Assembly (NCBI GenBank): GCA_040902845.1 | Contig: JBBDWM010000016.1 | Coordinates: forward strand, 62,001-126,000 | DNA length: 64,000 nt | From: JALYNX01 sp040902845 | GTDB lineage: Bacteria > Actinomycetota > Acidimicrobiia > Spongiisociales > ZC4RG35 | Reading direction: 5' to 3' | Shown here: one piece after another, positions 34,615 to 42,960 of the stretch | How positions within the stretch are numbered: the stretch's first letter is position 1 | How the letters are laid out: each line of letters starts with the position of its first letter | The notes under the pieces: model-generated | What the model saw: only the letters and a program-made list of their open reading frames with translations | What the model was told of the DNA's origin: nothing | Databases searched by the model: none | Position numbers and translations under genes: made by a program

Positions 34615-36827
34615 GCGAAGCCCTAATGGGATCGCCTGGACCCGCCGATATTCGAGCCATGGCTCGTAGATCCTGGCTCATGTACCTCGTGGTAGGGACC
34701 GCCGTTCTGGCGGCTTTCCTGGTGGTTCCAGGCTTGCGCCTCGGTCCGCTCTTCAACCTCATTGGGCTATCCGGAGCGGTTGTGATAGTGACTGTCATGA
34801 GGAAACATGGGCCGGGTGATCGCTGGCCGTGGCTCCTGGTGGCTATCGGGCAGGTGCTTTTCGTGGCTGGGGATGTGATCACCTACAACTACGCCCGCTT
34901 CTTCGGCACCGATCCCCCTTTTCCGTCCATCGGTGACCTCTTTTATCTCTCGGTCTATCCCTTCCTCATAGCAGGCATCCTGCTCCTGGTGCGTCATCGG
35001 AGTCCCGGACGCGACCGGGCGAGCCTCATCGACTCGCTGATCGTAGGTGTCGGTGTTGGCGCAATCTCCTGGGTCTTCCTGATCTCGCCCTACGTCGATG
35101 ATTCAACTCTGACTCTTAGGGAGAAGCTGGTGGCCATGGCGTACCCGCTCATGGACCTGATCCTGGTGACAGTGGCAGTCCGTTTGGCCGTCGGGGCGCG
35201 GCGGCGTTCCACTGCCTTCCACTTGATGATGGCTTCGATCGCAGTCCTGTTCGTGACCGACAGCATCTACGGCTGGATCGTCCTCCACGGCGGTTACGAC
35301 AACACGACCGGTTATCTCGAAGGAGGCTGGGGACTGTTCTATATCCTGTGGGGGGCGGCAGCGCTCCACCCTTCGGCTCACGTGTTCGACGAGCCCGTTG
35401 AGGAGAACGAGCCCAAACAGCCTCGACGGCGGCTCCTCATCCTGGCGGCCGCCGCCCTGTTGGCGCCCAGCATCAATTTCGTCGTGTCAATCCGGGTTCA
35501 AACCAAAGTCACCGCGGCCGCAGCCATTATCACCTTCGCCCTTGTCTTGATTCGACTCAACGGACTGATGGTGGACATCACCGAGTACCGCCGAACAGCC
35601 CGCGCTTTGCGCGAGGCCGAGGTGAAGTATCGCTCTCTGGTCGAAGGCTTGCCGGCCGTCGTCTACATCGCGGAGTTTGGTGAGGACGGAGACTTCACCT
35701 ACATCAGCCCACAAGTCGAATCCATCTTGGGGTTCACCCAGGAGGAGTTCGCTGTCGCCTCAGTGTGGAGGCAGCGCATCGTGCCGGACGACCGGGCGTT
35801 GGCAATCGGTGCCGAGTTGGGAGTGTTGCGTGGCGAGGGGCGCCTCCAATGTGAGTATCGAATCGTTGACAAGGACGACAACCTGGTCTGGATTCGTGAG
35901 GAAGCCGATGCCGTCTATGACGAAAACGGGAAGCCGATTTTCCTACAAGGCGTCATGTACGACATCACGGACCAGAAGAATATCGAGGAACAATTGGTCA
36001 AGGCCCTCGAGGCCGAACAGGAGACCAACCGCATCCGCTCCGAATTCGTGCTGATGATCAACCATGAGCTTCGAACCCCTCTTACCACTGTCGTCACCGG
36101 CGCCGAGCTCCTGGCCAACGAGTCCTTGGCCGAGACAGACCGGCAGGAATTGGTGGAGGACATGATCCGGGATGGCCATCGACTCGACGGCCTCATATCC
36201 GAGATGCTGACCGTGGCTCAAATCGAGAACAGCGGGTTGAGCTATACCTTGAGGCGGACGACAGTCGGGACCGTGCTGGAGAGATTGCGGCGGGACGGAG
36301 CCAGCGGGAACTTGACCATCGGCGGCGACCTGTTGGCGGAAGAAGTTGTGCACACCGACCCCCAGCCTTTGATCCAGCTCCTTCTCTCCCTGGCCGACAA
36401 CGCATTTACCCATGGCGCTACCAGAGTGGAACTGGACGTGGCACGGTCACTCCCGTTCACTCCAATGCAGACGGTGGGTGCTGAGCTCACCTCGGGCCTC
36501 TACTTCCTGGTACAAGACAACGGACCTGGGATAGATCCAGAATTCCTCCCCCGTGCCTTCGACAAATTTGAGAAGCAAAGCCGCAGCTCGGGCACCGGCC
36601 TGGGTCTCTATCTGGCTCGCTTGATGGTCGAGGCCATCGAGGGTTCTATCTTGGTTTGCACCGGCCCTGAAGGCACCGTCATCGCCGTAGCGATACCCCT
36701 GGTGTCCACGGAGGCGCTCAACGGGTTCAGTTCGCCAAAGGCGACCGCCGCTGCCGTGGGCCCCGGAACGGGAAACCCGAAGGCAAAACGACGCCGGGTT
36801 CAACGGGACAAGTCGTTGTCGGCATAA
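34611..36827 (+). CDS. Membrane PAS sensor histidine kinase
   Basis: The protein is 738 aa from an ATG inside the previous stop (ATGA). Residues 17-310 hold about eight to ten membrane helices with the FPSIGDLFYLSVYPFLIAGI block found on many actinobacterial GGDEF and kinase proteins. A PAS domain follows at about 340-450 (YRSLVEGLPAVVYIAEFG, SPQVESILGFTQEEF). The phospho-acceptor motif is MINHELRTPLTTV (His near residue 482). The ATPase motifs are LSLADNAFTHGA, DNGPGIDPEFLPRAFDKFEK and GTGLGLYLARLMVEA. No receiver domain or response-regulator gene is adjacent, so its partner lies elsewhere. Coupled to the alpha-oxoamine synthase gene. Confidence 0.92.
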   Translation: MSEALMGSPGPADIRAMARRSWLMYLVVGTAVLAAFLVVPGLRLGPLFNLIGLSGAVVIVTVMRKHGPGDRWPWLLVAIGQVLFVAGDVITYNYARFFGTDPPFPSIGDLFYLSVYPFLIAGILLLVRHRSPGRDRASLIDSLIVGVGVGAISWVFLISPYVDDSTLTLREKLVAMAYPLMDLILVTVAVRLAVGARRRSTAFHLMMASIAVLFVTDSIYGWIVLHGGYDNTTGYLEGGWGLFYILWGAAALHPSAHVFDEPVEENEPKQPRRRLLILAAAALLAPSINFVVSIRVQTKVTAAAAIITFALVLIRLNGLMVDITEYRRTARALREAEVKYRSLVEGLPAVVYIAEFGEDGDFTYISPQVESILGFTQEEFAVASVWRQRIVPDDRALAIGAELGVLRGEGRLQCEYRIVDKDDNLVWIREEADAVYDENGKPIFLQGVMYDITDQKNIEEQLVKALEAEQETNRIRSEFVLMINHELRTPLTTVVTGAELLANESLAETDRQELVEDMIRDGHRLDGLISEMLTVAQIENSGLSYTLRRTTVGTVLERLRRDGASGNLTIGGDLLAEEVVHTDPQPLIQLLLSLADNAFTHGATRVELDVARSLPFTPMQTVGAELTSGLYFLVQDNGPGIDPEFLPRAFDKFEKQSRSSGTGLGLYLARLMVEAIEGSILVCTGPEGTVIAVAIPLVSTEALNGFSSPKATAAAVGPGTGNPKAKRRRVQRDKSLSA

Positions 36828-36930
36828 AGGACCTCCTCCAACGGTCCGATATCAATAAACATGCGGGCATATTCGAACGCGGTGACAGCCAAAATCGCTG
36901 GCGGCTACGTCATCTGAGCCCATCGGAGAG

Positions 36931-38439
36931 GTGGCCAATCTGATGGCAGCAAACGGGTCCACGACCTCCACCGGGTCCGATCGAGTGCCACTTCTGTCAC
37001 CACTGCGCTTCCGGGACTTCCGCCTGCTGTGGACCGGCATGGTCGTGTCGCTGGTCGGGGACGGCATGTTCCTGGTCGCGATTGCATGGCAGGTGTACGA
37101 GCTTTCGAACGCGCCCACGGCGCTTTCGATCGTGGGCATTGCAATGTCTCTCCCCCATATTCTGCTGTTGTTACTTGGCGGAGTAGTGAGCGACCGGTTC
37201 GATCGGCGAACTGTGATGATTTTTGCCGATCTGGTACGGGGCGCCGCTGTGGGAGCACTTGGCGTGCTTTCTATCAGCGGCACAATCGAGGTGTGGCATA
37301 TCGCGGCGTTCGCTGCGCTCTATGGGGCGGGCACGGCGTTCTTCGGGCCCTCGTTCGACGCAATCGTTCCCGAACTCGTCCCCGCCGAGGAGTTGACCCA
37401 GGCGAACTCACTAGACCAGTTCGTGCGTCCCGCGGCATGGTATCTCGCCGGTCCGGCATTGGGTGGGCTGGTGATCGGAGCTTGGGGTTTAGGGATTGCG
37501 CTGCTGCTCGATGCCGGCACTTTCGCCGTTTCGATTGCAGCTCTGGCAATGATGCGACGGCGCCCGAGAATCCAGAAGACCGAGGATGAGAGCTCGTTGC
37601 TTGACGACGCTGCTGAGGGTTTTCGGTTCATCCGCTCCCAAGTTTGGCTGTGGGGGACCTTTCTCGCAGCCACCTGCGCCTACCTTTTGTTTCTTGGCCC
37701 GATCGAGGTACTCCTTCCATTCGTCGTGAAGAACGAAATGGGCGGATCAGCCCAAGACCTCGGATTCATCCTGGCGGTTGGCGGAATCGGCTCGATCAGC
37801 GCTGCAATTTTCGTCAGTCGCCGGGGGGTTCCACGACGGAACATGACGTTTATCTACATTTGTTGGACCGTATCCACCCTCGCGGTGGCTGGCTACGGAC
37901 TGGCCAGAGTCCCGTGGCAGGCGATGATCGCGGCTTTCATCTTCGGTTCCCTAGAGAGCGCCGGGCTCATCGCCTGGGCAACGACGAAACAGCGCTTAGT
38001 TCCGGGACCCCTCCTGGGAAGAGTGTCCAGCTTGGACTGGTTCATCTCGATCGGGTTGGTGCCGTTGTCCTACGCACTTACGGGGCCGATTGCCGAGCTG
38101 CTGGGCGCTCGGACCACATTGATCGCTGCCGGAATCCTCGGCGGAGCGGTGACATTCGGTTTCCTTTTCCTCCCAGGGATGCGTGACATCGAGCAGGGCG
38201 GCTCCATCCATACTCGTGCACTACAACGTGCGGCCGCCGACTTCGCTCGACACATGCGGCAAGGAGTCAGCTCGGCCAAACACCTTGAATCCCAGATCCT
38301 GGTCGCTGTTGAGGCAGGTCTCATAGAGGCCCGGGCCGGTACAGAACTGGTCAAGGAAGCAGAAGAGATCGCGGAGACGCTTGAGGCGGTGCAACGACGC
38401 GTAGGAAGCACCGAAGCACCCAATGGTCGGGCGCAGTAA
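36931..38439 (+). CDS. MFS exporter, EntS-like (MFS_3)
   Basis: The protein is 502 aa from a GTG at 36931, or 498 aa from the ATG at 36943. Twelve helices are visible. PLRFRDFRLLWTGMVVSLVG is the usual first helix of the enterobactin-exporter-like group, and GGVVSDRFDRRTVMIFADLV is the MFS loop 2-3 motif. The last ~80 residues are a charged helix (LVKEAEEIAETLEAVQRRV) beyond the normal family length. Substrate unknown. It follows the kinase gene by about 100 bp and may export a product of the alpha-oxoamine synthase. Confidence 0.88.
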   Translation: MANLMAANGSTTSTGSDRVPLLSPLRFRDFRLLWTGMVVSLVGDGMFLVAIAWQVYELSNAPTALSIVGIAMSLPHILLLLLGGVVSDRFDRRTVMIFADLVRGAAVGALGVLSISGTIEVWHIAAFAALYGAGTAFFGPSFDAIVPELVPAEELTQANSLDQFVRPAAWYLAGPALGGLVIGAWGLGIALLLDAGTFAVSIAALAMMRRRPRIQKTEDESSLLDDAAEGFRFIRSQVWLWGTFLAATCAYLLFLGPIEVLLPFVVKNEMGGSAQDLGFILAVGGIGSISAAIFVSRRGVPRRNMTFIYICWTVSTLAVAGYGLARVPWQAMIAAFIFGSLESAGLIAWATTKQRLVPGPLLGRVSSLDWFISIGLVPLSYALTGPIAELLGARTTLIAAGILGGAVTFGFLFLPGMRDIEQGGSIHTRALQRAAADFARHMRQGVSSAKHLESQILVAVEAGLIEARAGTELVKEAEEIAETLEAVQRRVGSTEAPNGRAQ

Positions 38440-38470
38440 AGCCGGTTAACGATTCTCACCTTGGCTATCG

Positions 38471-39421
38471 CTAGGCAACTTCCTCGAGAGGCGCGTTGGG
38501 GAGAGGCCGAATCTTGCCGACCGTGGCGCCCTTTTGCGCGCTGGCCACCAGGGCGACACCGAGAAGAATCATTGGCAAGGCGATGAAGATCGGCCCGGTG
38601 ATGACCTCCCCGCCGAGGGTGAGACCAAGGGCGACAGCCACGATCGGGTTGACGTAGGCGTAGCTGGTGGCGAGCGTCGGGCGTACGGTCCTGATCAGAT
38701 AGAAGTAGGAGGTGTAGGCGATGATCGAGCCGAAGAAGATCAGATAGGCCATCGCAAGCCAGGCCGAGGCAGGGGGCATCTCGACAATGCGCTCACCACG
38801 TCCGAGACCGATGAGCGTCAGCAGAACCCCACCCGAGAGGAGTTGTGCCGCTGGAGCAATGAGCCCTTTGGGCAAGTCGAGCCGGGGGCCCCATATCGAT
38901 CCGAAGGACCAGAAGATGGGGGAGATCACCACCAGCAGGGTGCCGACGGCACTGGAGCGAAAGTCGCCCTCCTGGGCGAGGACGAGAACACCCAGGAGGC
39001 CGACGATCAACCCGATCCACTCATGGCGGACCGGCCATTGTCCGAACAAACCGCTCCAGAGGGCGGCCCAGACTGGTGTCATTGCGATCGCGGTTGCGGT
39101 CACCCCGGACCCCACACCGAGATCCTCGGCCAATGTCACCAGACTCAAACCGCCGACGAATAACGGTATCCCCATCAGTATCAGGTTCCGCCACTGACGA
39201 GGAGTTGGTGACCCTTCGCCCCGGGACCTGAGAACAACGAACATGATTCCCCCGGCGATGATGAATCGAATCCCGTTGAGCAGGAATGGGGGGAAGCCCT
39301 CCAGACCGAATCGCAGCCCCAGATATGTCGATCCCCAGATGAAGTAGATCGCAAGTAGTGCGGCGACCACCTTTCCTCGGGACGGGGTGCCGGTAGTTGT
39401 GGTGGCGACTGACGTTTCCAT
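38471..39421 (-). CDS. EamA/DMT-family transporter (YedA-like)
   Basis: The protein is 316 aa with ten helices in two EamA repeats (LLAIYFIWGSTYLGLRFGLE is the standard opening; TSYAYVNPIVAVALGLTLGG is the conserved ninth helix). Members export amino acids or other small metabolites. It is divergent from the CGNR-type regulator gene and shares a large palindrome with it. Confidence 0.92.
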   Translation of the reverse strand: METSVATTTTGTPSRGKVVAALLAIYFIWGSTYLGLRFGLEGFPPFLLNGIRFIIAGGIMFVVLRSRGEGSPTPRQWRNLILMGIPLFVGGLSLVTLAEDLGVGSGVTATAIAMTPVWAALWSGLFGQWPVRHEWIGLIVGLLGVLVLAQEGDFRSSAVGTLLVVISPIFWSFGSIWGPRLDLPKGLIAPAAQLLSGGVLLTLIGLGRGERIVEMPPASAWLAMAYLIFFGSIIAYTSYFYLIRTVRPTLATSYAYVNPIVAVALGLTLGGEVITGPIFIALPMILLGVALVASAQKGATVGKIRPLPNAPLEEVA

Positions 39422-39444
39422 GTTTCTCTATCGGGCTCGACTGT

Positions 39445-39485
39445 AGTGGGCTATACTGAGTTCGTTCCTTACACTATAGACCACT
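39445..39485. promoter_or_regulatory. Divergent promoter/operator palindrome of the EamA and CGNR genes
   Basis: A 41-bp inverted repeat has arms AGTGG-G-CTATA-C-TG and CA-C-TATAG-A-CCACT. TATACT reads rightward in the left arm and TATAGT leftward in the right arm. One symmetric site can therefore control both the exporter and the regulator gene. Confidence 0.75.
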
Positions 39486-39500
39486 TCAGTAAGGGCTCAA

Positions 39501-40061
39501 ATGGACTTTTCGCATTACAACGGTCAACCGGTGGACATGGCCGTCCATCTGGTCAACACCCTCGACGCCGTCAGTGGTGAAGAGAAGCTGATCACACCGA
39601 CCGACGTCTCCACCTTCATCGACGGACATGACAGCACCGATTGGTGCCGCCCGGGGTGGCGGCCCACCGAGCGCGACCTACACGAAGTGCGTGCCCTTCG
39701 TTCCAGGCTTCGAGAAGTGTTCGAAGCCGTGGACCAGGCGGGGGCCGCCTCGGTGCTCAACGCCATCCTGTCCGACGTCCACGCCGTGCCCCGTCTCAGT
39801 GTCCACGGCGAGGGCCCTCACCTCCATTTCGAGTCCCAGGACGGCAGCCCGGCCCGATGGCTGGGGGCGATCACCGCTATGGGGCTGACGGTGGCAATGA
39901 TCGAAGGGGGCTTCGATCGGTTCGGTACCTGCGCTGCGGGGACCTGTGACGACGTGTTCGTCGACACGTCGCGCAATCACTCGCGGCTCCATTGCTCGGG
40001 CAAATGCACCACCCGGGAGAACGTGGCCGCCCACCGCGCCCGACAGCGCGAACACGACTGA
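39501..40061 (+). CDS. ABATE/CGNR zinc-finger transcription regulator
   Basis: The protein is 186 aa. The N-terminal ABATE domain (VHLVNTLDAVSGEEKLITPT) is followed by a C-terminal zinc finger with four Cys residues, CAAGTCDDVFVDTSRNHSRL then HCSGKCTTRENVAAHR. The usual CGNR tetrad is CTTR here. Such proteins often sit beside an exporter they control, as with the EamA gene here. Confidence 0.9.
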   Translation: MDFSHYNGQPVDMAVHLVNTLDAVSGEEKLITPTDVSTFIDGHDSTDWCRPGWRPTERDLHEVRALRSRLREVFEAVDQAGAASVLNAILSDVHAVPRLSVHGEGPHLHFESQDGSPARWLGAITAMGLTVAMIEGGFDRFGTCAAGTCDDVFVDTSRNHSRLHCSGKCTTRENVAAHRARQREHD

Positions 40062-40093
40062 GCCAAACTCGGCGGCTCCCTAGGCTTCCCGCA

Positions 40094-41068
40094 ATGCGAG
40101 GTGTCGCTGCGGTCCTGCTACTGGTGACCACCGCCTGTACCCCCACTTCTCTCGACGATCCCTCGTCGACTTCTGCTCAAGCCTCCACGTCGACGACATC
40201 GGCTCCGATCGGTTGGGTCGAAGTTGCTCCGATGAGCATCGCCCGCAGCGAACACCCGGGCGTCGTCCTGAACGGTGAGATCGTGGTGGCGGGTGGGTTC
40301 ATCGAGGTTGGTGTTGGGAGGACGGGCGTGACCGACACTATCGAGGCCTACACCCCGGAATCGGACACCTGGCGTGACCTCCCAGCCCTCCCCGAGCCGA
40401 GACACCACGGGATGGCGGCCGTCGTCGCCGATCGGCTCTTCGTGATTGGTGGCTATTCCGTCTTAGGAGACGCCACAAGCACGGTGTGGGAGTTGGTCGA
40501 TGTCCAGTGGGTTGAGCGGTCCTTGCTTCCGGGACCGGTGGCCGCGGGGGCAGCCGTGGTGCTCGATGACTCGATCTATGTCGTGGGTGGCACTCCCGAC
40601 GGTGGTCTCTCTCGCTACGACGTGGCGGAGAACCTCTGGACCAGCTTTCTCGGGCCCGGGCTGCAGCGGGAGCATGTGGCCGCCGTGGCCTTTGAAGATG
40701 AGATTTGGGCCATCGCTGGTCGCTGGCAAGGGGACATCTTCAACACCACAGAGATCTTCGACCCGGTGGCCGGCTCCTGGCGTTCCGGTCCGAGCCTCAA
40801 TGATGCCCGATCCGGTTTCGGAGCTGCAGTCATCGACGGCGGGATTGTGGTGGCCGGAGGAGAGGTGCTCGAGCCCGATGAGGCCCTGAGCACAGTGGAA
40901 CGTTTCGATGCCTCGAACGGTGAATGGTCGTTCATCGACCCCCTTTCCCATGGGCTGCACGGGAATCCTCTGGTGGTTGTTGGGTCGAACCTGTATCTGC
41001 CTGGTGGGTCGACCCGGGCCGCCGCTATCGAGAACGACGGACGGAGCTACCGCCTCAGTTTCGGGTGA
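40094..41068 (+). CDS. Kelch-repeat lipoprotein
   Basis: The protein is 324 aa from the ATG at 40094; the in-frame extension into the previous gene is not real. The lipobox is LVTTAC with the lipidated Cys near residue 14, then a Ser/Thr linker. Six kelch-like blades follow, with repeated motifs GEIVVAGG, DRLFVIGGYS, DSIYVVGGTP, EIWAIAGRW, GGIVVAGGE and NLYLPGGS. It is a beta-propeller exposed on the outer face of the membrane, likely for binding. Confidence 0.88.
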   Translation: MRGVAAVLLLVTTACTPTSLDDPSSTSAQASTSTTSAPIGWVEVAPMSIARSEHPGVVLNGEIVVAGGFIEVGVGRTGVTDTIEAYTPESDTWRDLPALPEPRHHGMAAVVADRLFVIGGYSVLGDATSTVWELVDVQWVERSLLPGPVAAGAAVVLDDSIYVVGGTPDGGLSRYDVAENLWTSFLGPGLQREHVAAVAFEDEIWAIAGRWQGDIFNTTEIFDPVAGSWRSGPSLNDARSGFGAAVIDGGIVVAGGEVLEPDEALSTVERFDASNGEWSFIDPLSHGLHGNPLVVVGSNLYLPGGSTRAAAIENDGRSYRLSFG

Positions 41069-41127
41069 TCCACTCCTTCGTTGGCCCGTTTATCTAGGGT
41101 TCACCGACTGACCAGGGAGATGTCCGC

Positions 41128-41508
41128 GTGAAAAGGCTCCTCAGAATGAAATGGCTCCTCAGTTTGTTGGCGACCGCCGCTGCCCTCTGGGTGGCCACCA
41201 GGATCGTGCCGGGTTTCGAGTTCAGCGACACGATCTGGGTCTTCATCGGTTTGACCATCTTGTTGTGGGCGGTGAACGCCGTGGTGAAACCGATCATCAC
41301 CTTGTTCAGCCTTCCGATTGTGGTACTGACCCTTGGTTTGTTTCTCCTGTTCGTAAATGCCCTGGCGCTGCAGGTAGTGGTCTGGCTGGCCGCCCCGGAG
41401 CGTCTCGACCTCGGTCTCACCTCGACCGGGTTCTTCTGGGCGACCTTCCTCGGGGCGCTCACCATCAGCGTGGTGAGACTCATCCTCGACAAAGTCCTGA
41501 AGATCTGA
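41128..41508 (+). CDS. Phage_holin_4_2-family membrane protein
   Basis: The protein is 126 aa from a GTG at 41128. Four helices, with ATRIVPGFEFSDTIWVFIGL and LLWAVNAVVKPIITLFSLPI, where the second is the family signature. Despite the name these are ordinary chromosomal proteins of unknown role. Convergent with the subtilase gene, 12 bp away. Confidence 0.88.
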   Translation: MKRLLRMKWLLSLLATAAALWVATRIVPGFEFSDTIWVFIGLTILLWAVNAVVKPIITLFSLPIVVLTLGLFLLFVNALALQVVVWLAAPERLDLGLTSTGFFWATFLGALTISVVRLILDKVLKI

Positions 41509-41520
41509 GGAGGGGCCGGG

Positions 41521-42870
41521 TCACGGAACCGTCTTCACGCCTGAGGTGGCCGGGTCCTTGGTGTAGCTGAGGCCGGAAACGGCGTCGTAATCCACAGACG
41601 CGTCCGGCCACCAGTCGATGCCATAGTCACGCACGGGAGTGTCCCCTCGGGCGTACAGGGCCGCAGCCACGGCACTGGCAAACGAAGAGCCGCTCCAGGC
41701 GACGACCACACCTTCAGTGTTCGGTCCCGGTGTTGCAAGACCTACCAGATTGGACCCAGGTGCTACGTCATCTATCCAATAGCGGGGAGGTGCCAGCTCC
41801 TCGTCATTGCTGACCCAGACGACCTGTTGGCCTAATCCACTCTGGTTGGCCGCCCCAACCGCACGCACGGTGTCGAGTGCGCCCGGCCAGAACGGTGCGG
41901 GATAGTCCTCGTTGCCCCCGGCGGCGAAACTCTGGCCCCCGATTTCGGTATCCCACCTCTCGAGGGCGGCGACAAGAGTCACCAACAGGGCGTCCTCATT
42001 GGGATCACAGGTGTACGTGCCGAGGGACATGTTGAGGGCTTCGACATCCTGGGACTCCGCGTGTCTCATGATCAGTCGCTCCAGCGCCTGGAAGACGTGG
42101 AGTTCGCTGCTGAGACTGACCTGCAGGGGGTCTTCGGCTCGGGGGATGAAACGGCCCTTCGATACGAAAGGTGCCCGCGCTATCGACACCCGATTGTCCG
42201 GGGAGAGCTGACGGATGAGTCCGGTGATGAACGTGCCATGACTCGCCAAACCTGGATCGGGATCCTCGTCGAACGGGTCGTAAAACACGTTGCGGCCGCC
42301 GGCCCACGACGGGCCGCCGGGAACGAAGCCTGAATCGATCACCGCCACATAGGGGCCGTATCCGTCGTCGACAGCCGGTAGCTCGCCCTCCATGACCTCG
42401 GGGTCGGTACCCGGCTTGAAGGTCCAATGACCCGCAAGCCCGACCGCATGAATCGGTGAAGCGACGATGCTCGGATCCTGATCACCAAGATAAATGGCCG
42501 CCCGCAACGGATCCAAAGTGGTGCTCACCAGTCCAAGGACCCCATCGATGTTGGCGGATATTCCTTCGATGTCTTCTGGTGGATCGTCGTCAGCGTTGAA
42601 TATAACGCCGGCGTTGGTCGGAGCCGCCGTCTCATCGAATTCGACCAACAGGGCAGCAGCCGCTAGCTCCATTGCGTCCACTTCCCCAGGCGCCGCCTGA
42701 ATGGCGATCACTCCGTCGAGGTAATAGCACTCCCAGTCCGGATCCACATTTACCTCTAGGCCATCCGGTTCGGTTGTGGTGGACTGGTCGGTCCCGGGTT
42801 GGCACGCAGTCACGATCATCGCCAAACCGATACCCACGACCAACGCTCGTGACCTCATCGCCACCCCCAT
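41521..42870 (-). CDS. Lipoprotein subtilisin-like (S8) serine protease
   Basis: The protein is 449 aa with a lipobox (IVTAC, Cys23) after a short signal peptide. An N-terminal region of about 150 residues may be a propeptide or binding domain. The catalytic triad is Asp179 (VAVIDSG), His211 (SHGTFITG) and Ser396 (SGSSFASA), with the oxyanion Asn at AAGGN (residue 320). GTS is replaced by GSS, but the nucleophile Ser remains. The protease should act on the outer face of the membrane. It is divergent from the TPR-CHAT gene across 90 bp, and the pairing of an S8 and a CHAT protease with an ECF sigma factor suggests one signalling system. Confidence 0.9.
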   Translation of the reverse strand: MGVAMRSRALVVGIGLAMIVTACQPGTDQSTTTEPDGLEVNVDPDWECYYLDGVIAIQAAPGEVDAMELAAAALLVEFDETAAPTNAGVIFNADDDPPEDIEGISANIDGVLGLVSTTLDPLRAAIYLGDQDPSIVASPIHAVGLAGHWTFKPGTDPEVMEGELPAVDDGYGPYVAVIDSGFVPGGPSWAGGRNVFYDPFDEDPDPGLASHGTFITGLIRQLSPDNRVSIARAPFVSKGRFIPRAEDPLQVSLSSELHVFQALERLIMRHAESQDVEALNMSLGTYTCDPNEDALLVTLVAALERWDTEIGGQSFAAGGNEDYPAPFWPGALDTVRAVGAANQSGLGQQVVWVSNDEELAPPRYWIDDVAPGSNLVGLATPGPNTEGVVVAWSGSSFASAVAAALYARGDTPVRDYGIDWWPDASVDYDAVSGLSYTKDPATSGVKTVP

Positions 42871-42960
42871 GTAGCTTCAGGTGCCGGTGCGGTTGGTGGT
42901 GGGAAGCAATCCGCCTCCAAGCCGCAACCGAGGAACCCTAATCCTCGAAGAGGGAGATGC

